Assembly (NCBI RefSeq): GCF_946998835.1
Contig: NZ_CAMQAZ010000033.1
Coordinates: forward strand, 1 to 25,536
Length of the DNA: 25,536 nucleotides
Direction: 5' to 3'
Source: an uncultured Corynebacterium sp.
GTDB taxonomy: Bacteria > Actinomycetota > Actinomycetes > Mycobacteriales > Mycobacteriaceae
Shown here: positions 1-7,295 of the stretch, one piece after another
Numbering within the stretch: position 1 is the first letter of the stretch
Layout: every line of letters starts with the position of its first letter
Notes under the pieces: generated by a model
Told to the model about the DNA's origin: nothing
The model's database searches: none
The model's input: the letters and a program-made list of their open reading frames with translations, nothing else
Position numbers and translations under genes: made by a program

Positions 1-1349
1 CCATTCTGGTCTTCGACCTCGGTGGCGGTACCTTCGACGTCTCCCTGCTGGAGATTGGCGATGGTGTCGTTGAGGTTCGTGCAACTGCTGGTGACAACAA
101 GCTCGGTGGCGATGACTGGGATCAGCGTATCGTCGACTGGTTGGTCGAGAAGTTCCAGTCCAGCAACGGCATTGACCTGACCAAGGACAAGATGGCTCTG
201 CAGCGTCTGCGCGAGGCTGCTGAGAAGGCCAAGATTGAGCTGTCCTCCTCGCAGCAGGCATCCATCAACCTGCCGTACATCACCGTCGACTCTGACAAGA
301 ACCCGCTGTTCCTGGACGAAACCCTGTCTCGTACTGAGTTCCAGCGCATCACCTCCGATCTGCTTGACCGCACCCGTAAGCCGTTCCAGCAGGTCATTGC
401 TGACGCCGATGTTCCGGTTTCCGATATTGACCACGTTGTGCTGGTCGGTGGTTCCACCCGTATGCCGGCAGTTTCTGAACTGGTCAAGGAACTGACCGGT
501 GGCCGTGAGCCGAACAAGGGCGTTAACCCGGACGAGGTCGTCGCAGTTGGTGCTGCTCTGCAGGCTGGCGTGCTGCGCGGCGAGGTCAAGGACGTGCTGC
601 TGCTCGACGTTACCCCGCTGTCTCTGGGTATTGAGACCAAGGGTGGTGTCATGACCAAGCTGATTGAGCGCAATACCACTATCCCGACCAAGCGTTCGGA
701 GACCTTCACCACCGCTGAGGACAATCAGCCGAGTGTTCAGATCCAGGTCTTCCAGGGTGAGCGCGAGATGGCCGCAGCCAACAAGCTGCTGGGCTCCTTC
801 GAGCTGGGCGGTATTGCTCCAGCACCGCGTGGCGTCCCGCAGATTGAGGTCACCTTCGACATCGACGCCAACGGCATTGTCCACGTCACTGCTAAGGACA
901 AGGGCACTGGTAAGGAAAACACGATCACCATCCAGGACGGCTCCGGCCTCTCCAAGGAGGAGATCGACCAGATGATTAAGGACGCTGAGAAGCACGCTGA
1001 CGAGGACAAGAAGCGCCGCGAGGAGCAGGAAGTCCGCAACTCGGCTGAGTCGATGGCTTACCAGACCCGCAAGTTCGCCTCCGAGAACGAGGACAAGGTC
1101 TCCCAGGACATCCGCGACCGCGTTGAAGAGGCCGCCAAGGAAGTTGACGAGGCTCTGAAGGGCTCCGACATTGAGGCCATCAAGTCGGCCGTCGAGAAGC
1201 TGTCCACCGAGAGCCAGGAGATGGGTAAGGCCATCTACGAGGCTCAGGCAGCTGAGGGTGCAACCGCAGCCGAGGGTGCTGAGGCCGCAGACGCTGACGA
1301 CAACGTCGTGGACGCTGAGGTCGTCGACGAGGACGAGAAGGACAAGTAA
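1..1349 (+). CDS. dnaK: DnaK (Hsp70) chaperone, 5' end outside window
   Basis: ATP-dependent Hsp70 chaperone of the cytoplasm that works with DnaJ and GrpE and passes aggregates to ClpB. The reading frame is open from base 3 and stops at 1347-1349, leaving about 448 residues; roughly 165 N-terminal residues are missing. Visible are the phosphate-binding segment FDLGGGTFDVSLL at the left edge, the VVLVGGSTRMPAV motif (adenosine side of the ATPase cleft), the interdomain linker region VKDVLLLDVTPLSLGIE, the substrate-binding beta domain, a charged helical lid and the acidic tail ending VVDAEVVDEDEKDK. It is the first gene of a dnaK-grpE-dnaJ-hspR operon; grpE starts 2 nt after the stop. Its promoter and presumed HspR operator lie outside the window. 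Confidence 0.99.
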   Translation, partial: ILVFDLGGGTFDVSLLEIGDGVVEVRATAGDNKLGGDDWDQRIVDWLVEKFQSSNGIDLTKDKMALQRLREAAEKAKIELSSSQQASINLPYITVDSDKNPLFLDETLSRTEFQRITSDLLDRTRKPFQQVIADADVPVSDIDHVVLVGGSTRMPAVSELVKELTGGREPNKGVNPDEVVAVGAALQAGVLRGEVKDVLLLDVTPLSLGIETKGGVMTKLIERNTTIPTKRSETFTTAEDNQPSVQIQVFQGEREMAAANKLLGSFELGGIAPAPRGVPQIEVTFDIDANGIVHVTAKDKGTGKENTITIQDGSGLSKEEIDQMIKDAEKHADEDKKRREEQEVRNSAESMAYQTRKFASENEDKVSQDIRDRVEEAAKEVDEALKGSDIEAIKSAVEKLSTESQEMGKAIYEAQAAEGATAAEGAEAADADDNVVDAEVVDEDEKDK

Positions 1350-1351
1350 GA

Positions 1352-1939
1352 ATGGCTGACCAGGATCAGGGAAACCAGCCCACCCCGGAGGAGCCGGCCA
1401 ACCTGGCCGATCAGGTCAACGAGGTCTTCGAACAGGCCAAGCTTGACGACGAGGCGGAGTCGGCGACCGACAATGTCGCCGGAGACACCGCTGCGGAGGA
1501 AGCCGCAGACCCGGTGGCAGCTGTCCAGCGCGAACTGGATGAGCGCACGGAGGATTTGCAGCGCCTGTCTGCAGAGTTCACGAACTACCGTCGTCGAGTT
1601 GACCGAGACCGTGAGGCCGAGCGCGTACAGGCAAAGGCAAAGCTAGCTGGAGAACTACTGGTTTTGGCTGACGACCTCGACCGCGCTGAGGAGCACGGCG
1701 ACTTGGCAGACGGCACCCCGTTGAAGGCCTTCGCGGACAAGTTCCGCGGTGTGCTGACCGCACAGGGCGTTGAGGAATTTGGTGTTGCAGGTGAGGAGTT
1801 CAACCCGGACATTCACGAGGCTGTCCAGGACCTCTCCGAAGGGGATGACAAGGTTCTAGCCAATGTGCTGCGCAAGGGCTACCGCATTAATGACCGAATC
1901 ATCCGTACGGCGATGGTAATCATCGGCGATCCGCAGTAG
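1352..1939 (+). CDS. grpE: GrpE nucleotide exchange factor for DnaK
   Basis: Releases ADP from DnaK so that substrate can be discharged. The 195-residue product has an acidic, disordered N-terminus (about residues 1-55), a long coiled-coil helix (about 55-105, including LQRLSAEFTNYRRRVDRDRE) and the C-terminal beta domain with the family signature GEEFNPDIHEAVQ and KGYRINDRIIRTAMVIIG. ATG 1352 follows the dnaK stop by 2 nt, so translation is probably coupled. Length is normal for actinobacterial GrpE. A 60-nt gap to dnaJ follows. Confidence 0.98.
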   Translation: MADQDQGNQPTPEEPANLADQVNEVFEQAKLDDEAESATDNVAGDTAAEEAADPVAAVQRELDERTEDLQRLSAEFTNYRRRVDRDREAERVQAKAKLAGELLVLADDLDRAEEHGDLADGTPLKAFADKFRGVLTAQGVEEFGVAGEEFNPDIHEAVQDLSEGDDKVLANVLRKGYRINDRIIRTAMVIIGDPQ

Positions 1940-1982
1940 CGGAGACACAAGTGACGCAGATTTCTTTGAATTAGTTTTTCTG

Positions 1983-1990
1983 AAAGGAGG
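1983..1990 (+). promoter_or_regulatory. Strong Shine-Dalgarno for dnaJ
   Basis: AAAGGAGG lies 9 nt before ATG 2000, a near-perfect anti-16S match. It fixes the dnaJ start and probably gives this cistron independent ribosome entry after the 60-nt gap behind grpE. Confidence 0.85.
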
Positions 1991-1999
1991 AGATGCACC

Positions 2000-3205
2000 A
2001 TGACTCAACGGGAATGGGCAGATAAGGACTATTACGCTGACTTGGGCGTCTCTAAGTCTGCGTCACTCGACGAGATTAAAAAGGCCTACCGCAAGCTGGC
2101 CCGGGAGAACCACCCGGATAAAAACCCGGGTAACAAGGCCGCCGAGGATAAATTCAAGCGAATCTCCGAGGCATACTCGGTGGTTGGTGACGAGGACAAG
2201 CGCCGTGAATACGACGAGTTGCGTGCAGCTCTCGCAGGCGGTTTCCGATTCCCCGGTACCGGTGGCCCCGGTGGCCCCGGTGGCCCCGGTGGCCGTGGCT
2301 TCGACTTCGATGTGTCGGATCTCTTTGGTGGAGGTACCGGGTTCGGAGGCAATGCGGGTGGCGCAGGTGGCCTAGGTGATTTCCTGGGTGGCTTCGTAAA
2401 CCGCAATGGCGCCGGTGCCGGAGCCGGTGGTGCTGGACGGCAGAAGGCCCGCCGCGGTGCGGACGTAGAGACCGAAATTACGCTTGATTTCCGCGAGGCC
2501 GCCCAAGGTGCCACGATTCCGCTGCAGCTCACCAACCCGTCGCCATGCACGAACTGCAACGGTTCGGGTGCTGCGCCTGGAACCTCGCCGGTGACCTGTA
2601 CTACGTGTAATGGTTCGGGATTCGTCAAGGAGCAAAAGGGCGCTTTCGGTTTCTCCAGCCCGTGTTCGGACTGTGGTGCCCAGGGCACTCGCATCGAAAA
2701 TCCCTGTACGCAATGTAACGGCACAGGTGTGACCACCCGCCGTCGTACCATCACCGTCCGCGTCCCTGCGGGTGTGGTTGACGGTCAGAAGGTGCGCCTG
2801 GCTGGGCAGGGTGAAGCGGGACTTCGAGGACGCCCGGCCGGTGATCTCTTTGTCACCGTCCACGTGCGCCCGGATGAAGTATTCACTCGCAGCGGCAATG
2901 ACCTCGAGGTCACGGTGCCGGTGAGCTTCGGGGAGCTCGCACTCGGCGGCACCATCACCGTGCCGACGCTGGGCGACAAAATCCGCGTGCGTGTCCCCGC
3001 CGGTACGGCCGATGGTCGAACCCTGCGTGTGCGTGGTCGAGGCATCCCGAAGCGCAATGGCACCCCGGGGGACCTGCTGGTGACCGTGCGTGTAAAGGTT
3101 CCGACCAACCTGGATGACAATGCCACCTCGGCATTGCGCTCCTACGTTGAGGCGGAACGGGCCAGCGGATTCAATCCCCGCGAGGGTTGGGCAGGTGCGA
3201 AGTAA
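2000..3205 (+). CDS. dnaJ: DnaJ (Hsp40) co-chaperone
   Basis: Stimulates DnaK ATPase and delivers clients. The 401-residue protein has a J domain (about 10-75) with HPD at residues 38-40, a Gly/Phe-rich linker (about 78-150) containing a GGP tandem repeat, four zinc-binding Cys repeats (CTNCNGSG, CTTCNGSG, CSDCGAQG, CTQCNGTG), and the two C-terminal beta-barrel substrate domains. The third Cys repeat departs from the CxxCxGxG consensus (GAQG where GSG-type spacing is usual), though both cysteines remain. The leading MTQREWADKDYYADLG resembles actinobacterial DnaJ1. The stop codon overlaps the hspR start (TAATG), indicating coupling. Confidence 0.98.
   Translation: MTQREWADKDYYADLGVSKSASLDEIKKAYRKLARENHPDKNPGNKAAEDKFKRISEAYSVVGDEDKRREYDELRAALAGGFRFPGTGGPGGPGGPGGRGFDFDVSDLFGGGTGFGGNAGGAGGLGDFLGGFVNRNGAGAGAGGAGRQKARRGADVETEITLDFREAAQGATIPLQLTNPSPCTNCNGSGAAPGTSPVTCTTCNGSGFVKEQKGAFGFSSPCSDCGAQGTRIENPCTQCNGTGVTTRRRTITVRVPAGVVDGQKVRLAGQGEAGLRGRPAGDLFVTVHVRPDEVFTRSGNDLEVTVPVSFGELALGGTITVPTLGDKIRVRVPAGTADGRTLRVRGRGIPKRNGTPGDLLVTVRVKVPTNLDDNATSALRSYVEAERASGFNPREGWAGAK
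2261..2296 (+). repeat. 9-bp tandem repeat in dnaJ Gly-rich linker
   Basis: GGTGGCCCC occurs three times head to tail (2261-2287), followed by a degenerate fourth copy GGTGGCCGT (2288-2296). It encodes GGP GGP GGP GGR. The period is a multiple of 3, so copy-number change would alter linker length without a frameshift. Confidence 0.9.
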
Positions 3206-3615
3206 TGGCTGACAACGCTGAGGTCTATGTCATATCCGTCGCCGCAAACCTCGCCGGCATGCACGCGCAGACGCTGCGTAATTACGACCGACTTGGGTTG
3301 GTAACTCCGCAGCGGACCTCTGGCGGAGGGCGGCGCTACACCAAACGTGATGTGGCGCTGTTGCGCGAGATTCAGCGCCTGAGTCAGGAAGATGGTGTCA
3401 ACTTGGCTGGCATTAAGGCCATCATCGACCTGACTGAACGAGTGGACTCACTCGAGCAGGAGAACGCTGAACTGCGAGAGCAGCTCTACCAGGCAAAGTC
3501 ACAGGCTCGTCGTTCGCGCGGCGAACTAGTCCACGTCCCACGTTCCACAGCAGTGGTGATGTGGGAGCCGCGCACACGACGCAGGCACAGAGACAACCGC
3601 GGTGGGAAAGGATAG
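3205..3615 (+). CDS. hspR: HspR, MerR-family heat-shock repressor
   Basis: Represses dnaK-operon and clpB transcription by binding HAIR inverted repeats; in the known family DnaK acts as co-repressor. The 136-residue product has a MerR winged helix-turn-helix: VISVAANLAGMHAQTLRNYDRLGLV, the wing SGGGRRYTKRDVALL, and the dimer helix with the HspR-typical LSQEDGVNLAGIKAII, then a coiled coil (SLEQENAELREQL) and a basic tail. ATG 3205 is chosen because it forms the TAATG overlap with dnaJ; an upstream in-frame ATG at 3187 would lie within dnaJ and adds residues not seen in HspR. A matching HAIR operator is present before clpB (8348-8368). Confidence 0.97.
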   Translation: MADNAEVYVISVAANLAGMHAQTLRNYDRLGLVTPQRTSGGGRRYTKRDVALLREIQRLSQEDGVNLAGIKAIIDLTERVDSLEQENAELREQLYQAKSQARRSRGELVHVPRSTAVVMWEPRTRRRHRDNRGGKG

Positions 3616-3620
3616 CTCCG

Positions 3621-5162
3621 TCAGCTCGTTTTTCTGAGCCATCGGTTGGTTTCGCGAGTGAAGACTTCGTCGTCAAAGTAATGCTCGATGTGAGGGTTCC
3701 CTCTGACATGCCGGTACTTTTCGGGGATATCCCGCACCGGCGTGGACATGAATTCGGCCAAGTCTCGCCTGGACAGGCCGCGCTCGCTCAGATCGAGTGT
3801 GTAAGCACCAAAGTCTTTATCCGCTGGGTTTTTGCCATGGACCCCGAGTTCGGCAGGAATGCGAATGGGGTCTACAGGAGAAGTAGCCACCGCCACACGG
3901 TGGCTATTTTCATATTCGGGCCGAGCCATGCCGTCCGGCTTGAGTAGCTTCATGTCGCGTGCCCGCTCCACGCCAGGGCCGGTACCTGGTGGAGCTATGA
4001 GCAGAACCCGATCTGCATAGAGGCCACTGCCAAGGGATGCCTGCGATACCACCGTCGCACCGTAGCTATAACCGGCGACAATGTGTCGCTGAGTAAGTGG
4101 CTGATCCGCGGTGCTGCTTGGACTGCCCAGGGGGCCCGGAATCGAAGGGATGCCATGGGAGGTTGAGGTACTGGCAATTGCGGTGTCACCGCTATCGATA
4201 CCGCCCGCTCGTTCAATCAAACCGGCCTGCAAGTGCTGCAACCGTTCTGCGGCGAGATTGTGATACTCGGTACGCATGGCTTCATGAAGGTTCGGGGGCG
4301 CATCATAGGAAAACAACACCACTGCCACGTCTTTCGGATTCTCGCTGCTGGCGCGGAAAGTCGCGGCGACGCGCTCAAACTGCCTGCTAGCGTCTTCCGC
4401 TGCAGAACTCGTGCCCGGGACAAGAGTTATCACAGTCGATGCTCGCTCGACATCGCCGAAAGCGATTGCAGAATGCCCAGGTGAGGATTCCAAGAGTTGA
4501 CCAGGAGGAAGACCCAAAGCGCGGGCGTGAGCGGACATGGCTGCGTTGATTTCCGATAATGGACGGCTCGAGTATGCTCCGGCGGTCTCACCCTCGTCTT
4601 TCAAGCCGGAGCCGCCAAACCCATCCATCACCAGTGGCGTAAGAGCGGAGATCGCATCTGCCGCCTTCTCATCGAGGCGGTTGAGCTCGGCCAAGGCCAA
4701 CTGAATCCGATGCTGCGAGGTTGCGCACCATTCCGCCATGGTGAAAGGTACGGCAGGAATTTTGGGCTGAGCGAGACTGCGCGCAATCGTCGAGAGCATA
4801 CCCTCAGACGGAGTTACCGCGCCAGAGATCAGGTTGACCTGAAACCCCAGGTTGGTCGCCTGAGTTACGGCGTCGGTGAGTTCGCGGATGACGTCGTTAA
4901 GCATGGCGGCGGTGCCGCTGCAGCAATCGGCGAGGCGTTCAAGCGCGACGCTACTCCGGCGCAGACGTGTGGAACTGCGGGTGACAGAGCCCTCGGCGGC
5001 GATGCGGTTATCGCCGGCGAAGTCGTCCTCCGAAACCGAGTCGAGTGTGCCCCGGGAATTGTCGGCGGAATCGGCGAGGGCGCGCGCCCCAGAACGTAAC
5101 ACGCCGGCGAGATTATCCAACGGATTCACGCGCCACAGCAGCGCCTCGCCTACCGTGACCAT
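3621..5162 (-). CDS. DUF1023-type alpha/beta hydrolase, ESX-associated type
   Basis: A predicted serine hydrolase of the Abhydrolase_8 (DUF1023) family; the substrate is unknown. With ATG at 5162 the product is 513 residues: a helical N-terminal half (about 1-250) and a C-terminal alpha/beta-hydrolase domain. The nucleophile elbow GYSYG is at 364-368 (Ser366). Likely partners are Asp431 in SPVDPIRIP and His494 in PHIEHYFDD. No signal peptide or membrane segment is seen. The start was chosen because ATG 5162 overlaps the end of the upstream EspC-like gene by 13 bp (coupled translation); an in-frame ATG at 5285 would overlap that gene deeply and adds Cys/Arg-rich out-of-frame sequence. The stop lies 5 nt from the convergent hspR stop. 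A terminator for the opposite strand sits inside the gene (3884-3910). Confidence 0.85.
   Translation of the reverse strand: MVTVGEALLWRVNPLDNLAGVLRSGARALADSADNSRGTLDSVSEDDFAGDNRIAAEGSVTRSSTRLRRSSVALERLADCCSGTAAMLNDVIRELTDAVTQATNLGFQVNLISGAVTPSEGMLSTIARSLAQPKIPAVPFTMAEWCATSQHRIQLALAELNRLDEKAADAISALTPLVMDGFGGSGLKDEGETAGAYSSRPLSEINAAMSAHARALGLPPGQLLESSPGHSAIAFGDVERASTVITLVPGTSSAAEDASRQFERVAATFRASSENPKDVAVVLFSYDAPPNLHEAMRTEYHNLAAERLQHLQAGLIERAGGIDSGDTAIASTSTSHGIPSIPGPLGSPSSTADQPLTQRHIVAGYSYGATVVSQASLGSGLYADRVLLIAPPGTGPGVERARDMKLLKPDGMARPEYENSHRVAVATSPVDPIRIPAELGVHGKNPADKDFGAYTLDLSERGLSRRDLAEFMSTPVRDIPEKYRHVRGNPHIEHYFDDEVFTRETNRWLRKTS
3884..3910 (+). terminator. Rho-independent terminator of the dnaK-hspR operon, antisense within the hydrolase gene
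   Basis: A perfect 9-bp stem (TAGCCACCG 3884-3892, loop 3893-3897, CGGTGGCTA 3898-3906) is followed by TTTT (3907-3910). The T-run is on the + strand only, so it would stop transcripts coming from hspR, whose stop codon is about 270 nt upstream. It lies in codons for HRVAVATSP of the minus-strand hydrolase, next to its presumed catalytic Asp. Confidence 0.7.
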
Positions 5163-5467
5163 GACAGCCTCTCCAGCGCGCGGGACTGGTCGTGCTCGTG
5201 TGTGAGAGTGCTGGCCGCAAGTGCATCGGCGGCTTGTGCAATAACGTCGATATTCGTGCACGCGGCAAGCAATGATTCCGACCACTTCGCACAGGTAGTG
5301 GCGGCGGCGGGAGCGATGCGCGAGTTGGGCAGAGCGGAGCTGAGACCGGTGCTGTTCGGAGCAGCTGCCACGATGGTGGAAATTCCATCAACGCGACTGG
5401 AAATCTGCTGGTAAGAGCGACTGAGGGCGGATAGCTGTTCAGGATTGACTGTGATGTGTTCGGCCAT
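5150..5467 (-). CDS. Small EspC/WXG100-like protein (putative type VII secretion-associated)
   Basis: A 105-residue, helix-prone protein (MAEHITVNPEQLSALSRSYQQI...) resembling the EspC-like branch of the WXG100 superfamily (ESX secretion-associated, PF10824-like): an N-terminal VxPEqL start, two predicted helices around a central KWSESLL segment, and about 100 residues. I see no YxxxD/E export motif, so secretion is uncertain. It overlaps the downstream DUF1023-type hydrolase by 13 bp, and this pairing is common in actinobacteria. No clear Shine-Dalgarno precedes the ATG (upstream reads AGAATCAAAAAC). It is divergent from the amidohydrolase at 5611, with the DnaA-box pair between them. The family call rests on length, pattern and neighbour, not on a search. 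Confidence 0.65.
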   Translation of the reverse strand: MAEHITVNPEQLSALSRSYQQISSRVDGISTIVAAAPNSTGLSSALPNSRIAPAAATTCAKWSESLLAACTNIDVIAQAADALAASTLTHEHDQSRALERLSWSR

Positions 5468-5520
5468 GTTTTTGATTCTGCGGAGAAGCGGAAGCTAGCG
5501 GAAGGACCTCTTTTGGTAAC

Positions 5521-5569
5521 TGTGGATAACTTTGGTTGTCAGCAACGCTTGGCAATGCGCTGTGGATAA
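5521..5569 (-). promoter_or_regulatory. Two perfect DnaA boxes, 40 bp apart
   Basis: TGTGGATAA occurs at 5521-5529 and 5561-5569; on the minus strand both read TTATCCACA, the consensus DnaA box. They are in the same orientation and exactly 40 bp apart, inside the 143-bp divergent gap between the EspC-like gene and the amidohydrolase. The right-hand box ends about 30 nt upstream of the putative -10 for the + gene. A short GTTG-TCAG-CAAC hairpin (5535-5546) lies between them. Confidence 0.7.
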
Positions 5570-5598
5570 CTGTGAGGCAGTCGATCCGCGGGAGCCGG

Positions 5599-5604
5599 TA
5601 GCAT
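5599..5604 (+). promoter_or_regulatory. Putative -10 (TAGCAT) for a leaderless amidohydrolase mRNA
   Basis: TAGCAT ends 6 nt before ATG 5611, and no Shine-Dalgarno stands at proper distance (GGAG at 5591-5594 is too far). This spacing places transcription start at or next to the A of the ATG, as in leaderless actinobacterial mRNAs. Confidence 0.5.
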
Positions 5605-5610
5605 TTAGGC

Positions 5611-6459
5611 ATGCGTATTGCACTGGCTCAGTTGGAATTGTCAGCATCGGTTGAAGAAAATCTGGACGCGGTGAAGTCGACTATCGTACGGGCGGCGCAG
5701 GACAACGCCGACCTGGTGATCTTCCCCGAGGCCACGATGAAGGCGTTTAATACTGGCCGCCTTGACGTGGTGGCGGAGTCCAGCAGCGATAAGTTCGTAG
5801 CGGAAGTCTCGCAGGCCGCTCACGATGCCGGAATCAGCGTGGTGCTCGGTATGTTCCGTCCAGCAGATCAAGTGGAGCGAGACGGCAAGACGATGCACCG
5901 CGTTTTCAACTCGCTGCTTCTGGCCTGGCGTGATGAGGACGGTCCCGGTGTCGAGTTCTACGACAAAATCCACCTCTTCGACGCCTTCGGGTTCCGCGAA
6001 TCCGACACCGTCGCGCCGGGCAACGCGCACGTGGTCTGTGACGTCCCGCTTGCCGACGGCTCGTCGGTCGCCCTCGGTCTTGCGACATGCTTTGACATCC
6101 GGTTTCCGGAACAATTCATTCAGCTGGCCAACTTGGGTGCCGAGGTTATCGCGCTGCCTGCATCGTGGAATGACGGTCCGGGCAAGGTGACGCAGTGGCA
6201 GACCCTGGTTTCGGCACGTGCCTTGGACAGCACTTGCGTAATCGCGGCCGTTGATGCGGCGCGGCCTGGTGGGGCTAAGGCCGCGGGTAAGGATGAGGGG
6301 CCTACCGGTGCGGGGCACTCTATGTTGGTCAATGCTGACGGTGGGGTTATTGCTTCGGCGGGCTACGGTCCGCAGCTACTCGTGGCTGATGTGGATGTGG
6401 CGGAGGTAGAGCGGATTCGCCGTTCGATCCCGGTGTTGGAGATTCGCGACCAGGGCTAG
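5611..6459 (+). CDS. Carbon-nitrogen hydrolase (nitrilase superfamily amidohydrolase)
   Basis: Cytoplasmic hydrolase of amide C-N bonds; the substrate is not readable from sequence, but the closest look is to the omega-amidase/Nit branch. The 282 residues are usual for a single-domain member. The Glu-Lys-Cys triad is visible: E40 in VIFPEATM, K119 in YDKIHLFDAFGFRESD, and C160 in LATCFDIRFPE. ALPASWNDGPGKVTQWQTLVSARALDSTCVIA is also typical of the family but is given here only as the 6140-6245 region. It probably has its own leaderless promoter (5599-5604). It is not obviously linked in function to its neighbours. Confidence 0.93.
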   Translation: MRIALAQLELSASVEENLDAVKSTIVRAAQDNADLVIFPEATMKAFNTGRLDVVAESSSDKFVAEVSQAAHDAGISVVLGMFRPADQVERDGKTMHRVFNSLLLAWRDEDGPGVEFYDKIHLFDAFGFRESDTVAPGNAHVVCDVPLADGSSVALGLATCFDIRFPEQFIQLANLGAEVIALPASWNDGPGKVTQWQTLVSARALDSTCVIAAVDAARPGGAKAAGKDEGPTGAGHSMLVNADGGVIASAGYGPQLLVADVDVAEVERIRRSIPVLEIRDQG

Positions 6460-6566
6460 CTGCTAGGAACGGCGAGTGCCCGGGCGAGGGACCCGCACGA
6501 GAGACGTGGGGGAGCGAAGTGCACGGCATTTTAGCCCACAGTTCTACCGATTCGGGCGAAGTCCTT

Positions 6567-6572
6567 TATATT
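6567..6572 (+). promoter_or_regulatory. Putative -10 (TATATT) deciding the start of the TRIC gene
   Basis: TATATT is followed by 7 nt and then ATG 6580. Transcription would begin at or beside that ATG, excluding the in-frame TTG at 6571, which overlaps the hexamer. There is no Shine-Dalgarno. Confidence 0.6.
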
Positions 6573-6579
6573 GCTAATC

Positions 6580-7197
6580 ATGCTGCTCCACATCCTCTGG
6601 GTCATTGGAATTACGGCCGAAGGCGTCACCGGCGCGCTGGCGGCTGGTCGAATGCGCATGGATCTCTTTGGAGTCTCAACAATTGCGTGCATGACTGCTA
6701 TCGGCGGTGGCACCCTGCGCGATGTCATTCTCGGCCACTACCCGCTGGTGTGGGTCGCAAGTCCGCAATATTTGCTGGTTATCGTCGGCGCGGCGCTTAT
6801 TACTGTGCTGTTGGCGGACTTCCTGATGAAGCACTTTCGCGTGGTGTTTCTGGTTGCCGATGCGATTGGTCTGTCGGCCTTTTCCATCATCGGTGCGCGT
6901 GTGGCCATGGAGATGGGGCACGGCGTCATTATTGCAATTGTGGGCGCAGTTCTCACCGGCGCATTTGGCGGTGTGCTCCGTGACCTGATGTGCGACCGCG
7001 TCCCGCTGGTGTTCCAAAAGGAGCTCTACGCGTCCATCGCGGTCGTCGCGGCGACGCTTTACTACGTGCTCGACATGGTTGGCCTGCATGAGAGCATCAA
7101 CATCATCTGCGCTGTGCTGTCCGCGCTGTTTATTCGACTAGCGGCAATTTGGCGCGGCTGGTCGCTGCCGGTATTCGATTACCAGGGACGCGATTAA
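6580..7197 (+). CDS. TRIC/UPF0126-family membrane protein (putative cation channel)
   Basis: Integral membrane protein of the trimeric intracellular cation channel (TRIC, formerly UPF0126/YicG) family; bacterial members are potassium-permeable channels of uncertain role. It has 205 residues with about seven hydrophobic helices and an internal duplication: the Gly-rich half-repeat motifs GGGTLRDVILG (first half) and GGVLRDLMCD (second half) are the family signature. The ATG at 6580 is preferred over TTG 6571 because the -10 hexamer TATATT ends 7 nt before it. The gene is followed immediately by a strong bidirectional terminator, so it is probably monocistronic. The gap 6460-6566 behind the amidohydrolase holds only a weak GC-rich hairpin without a T-run. 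Confidence 0.93.
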   Translation: MLLHILWVIGITAEGVTGALAAGRMRMDLFGVSTIACMTAIGGGTLRDVILGHYPLVWVASPQYLLVIVGAALITVLLADFLMKHFRVVFLVADAIGLSAFSIIGARVAMEMGHGVIIAIVGAVLTGAFGGVLRDLMCDRVPLVFQKELYASIAVVAATLYYVLDMVGLHESINIICAVLSALFIRLAAIWRGWSLPVFDYQGRD

Positions 7198-7237
7198 AAA
7201 ATTCCCGCACCAAGAAAAACCCGGTGCGGGAATTTTT
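7197..7237. terminator. Bidirectional terminator between the TRIC gene and fda
   Basis: A perfect 15-bp inverted repeat, AAAAATTCCCGCACC (7197-7211) and GGTGCGGGAATTTTT (7223-7237), with an 11-nt loop. The GC core is flanked by A5/T5, so it works on both strands: it ends the TRIC gene on + and fda on -. Confidence 0.93.
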
Positions 7238-7295
7238 AGTTGTGCTAGTGGCTACCTAGAGGCGCACACGAGCGCAACTGCAAAGGCGTGGACGA

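Noticed and set aside
3187..3204. Upstream ATG for hspR within dnaJ.
   Set aside because: Adds MGRCEV, not seen in HspR; the TAATG overlap at 3203-3207 is the typical coupled start.
5163..5285. Upstream in-frame ATG for the hydrolase.
   Set aside because: The extra 41 residues are Cys/Arg-rich and lie in another frame of the EspC-like gene; ATG 5162 gives a normal coupled overlap.
6571..6579. TTG start for the TRIC gene.
   Set aside because: It overlaps the -10 hexamer TATATT; ATG 6580 fits a leaderless transcript.
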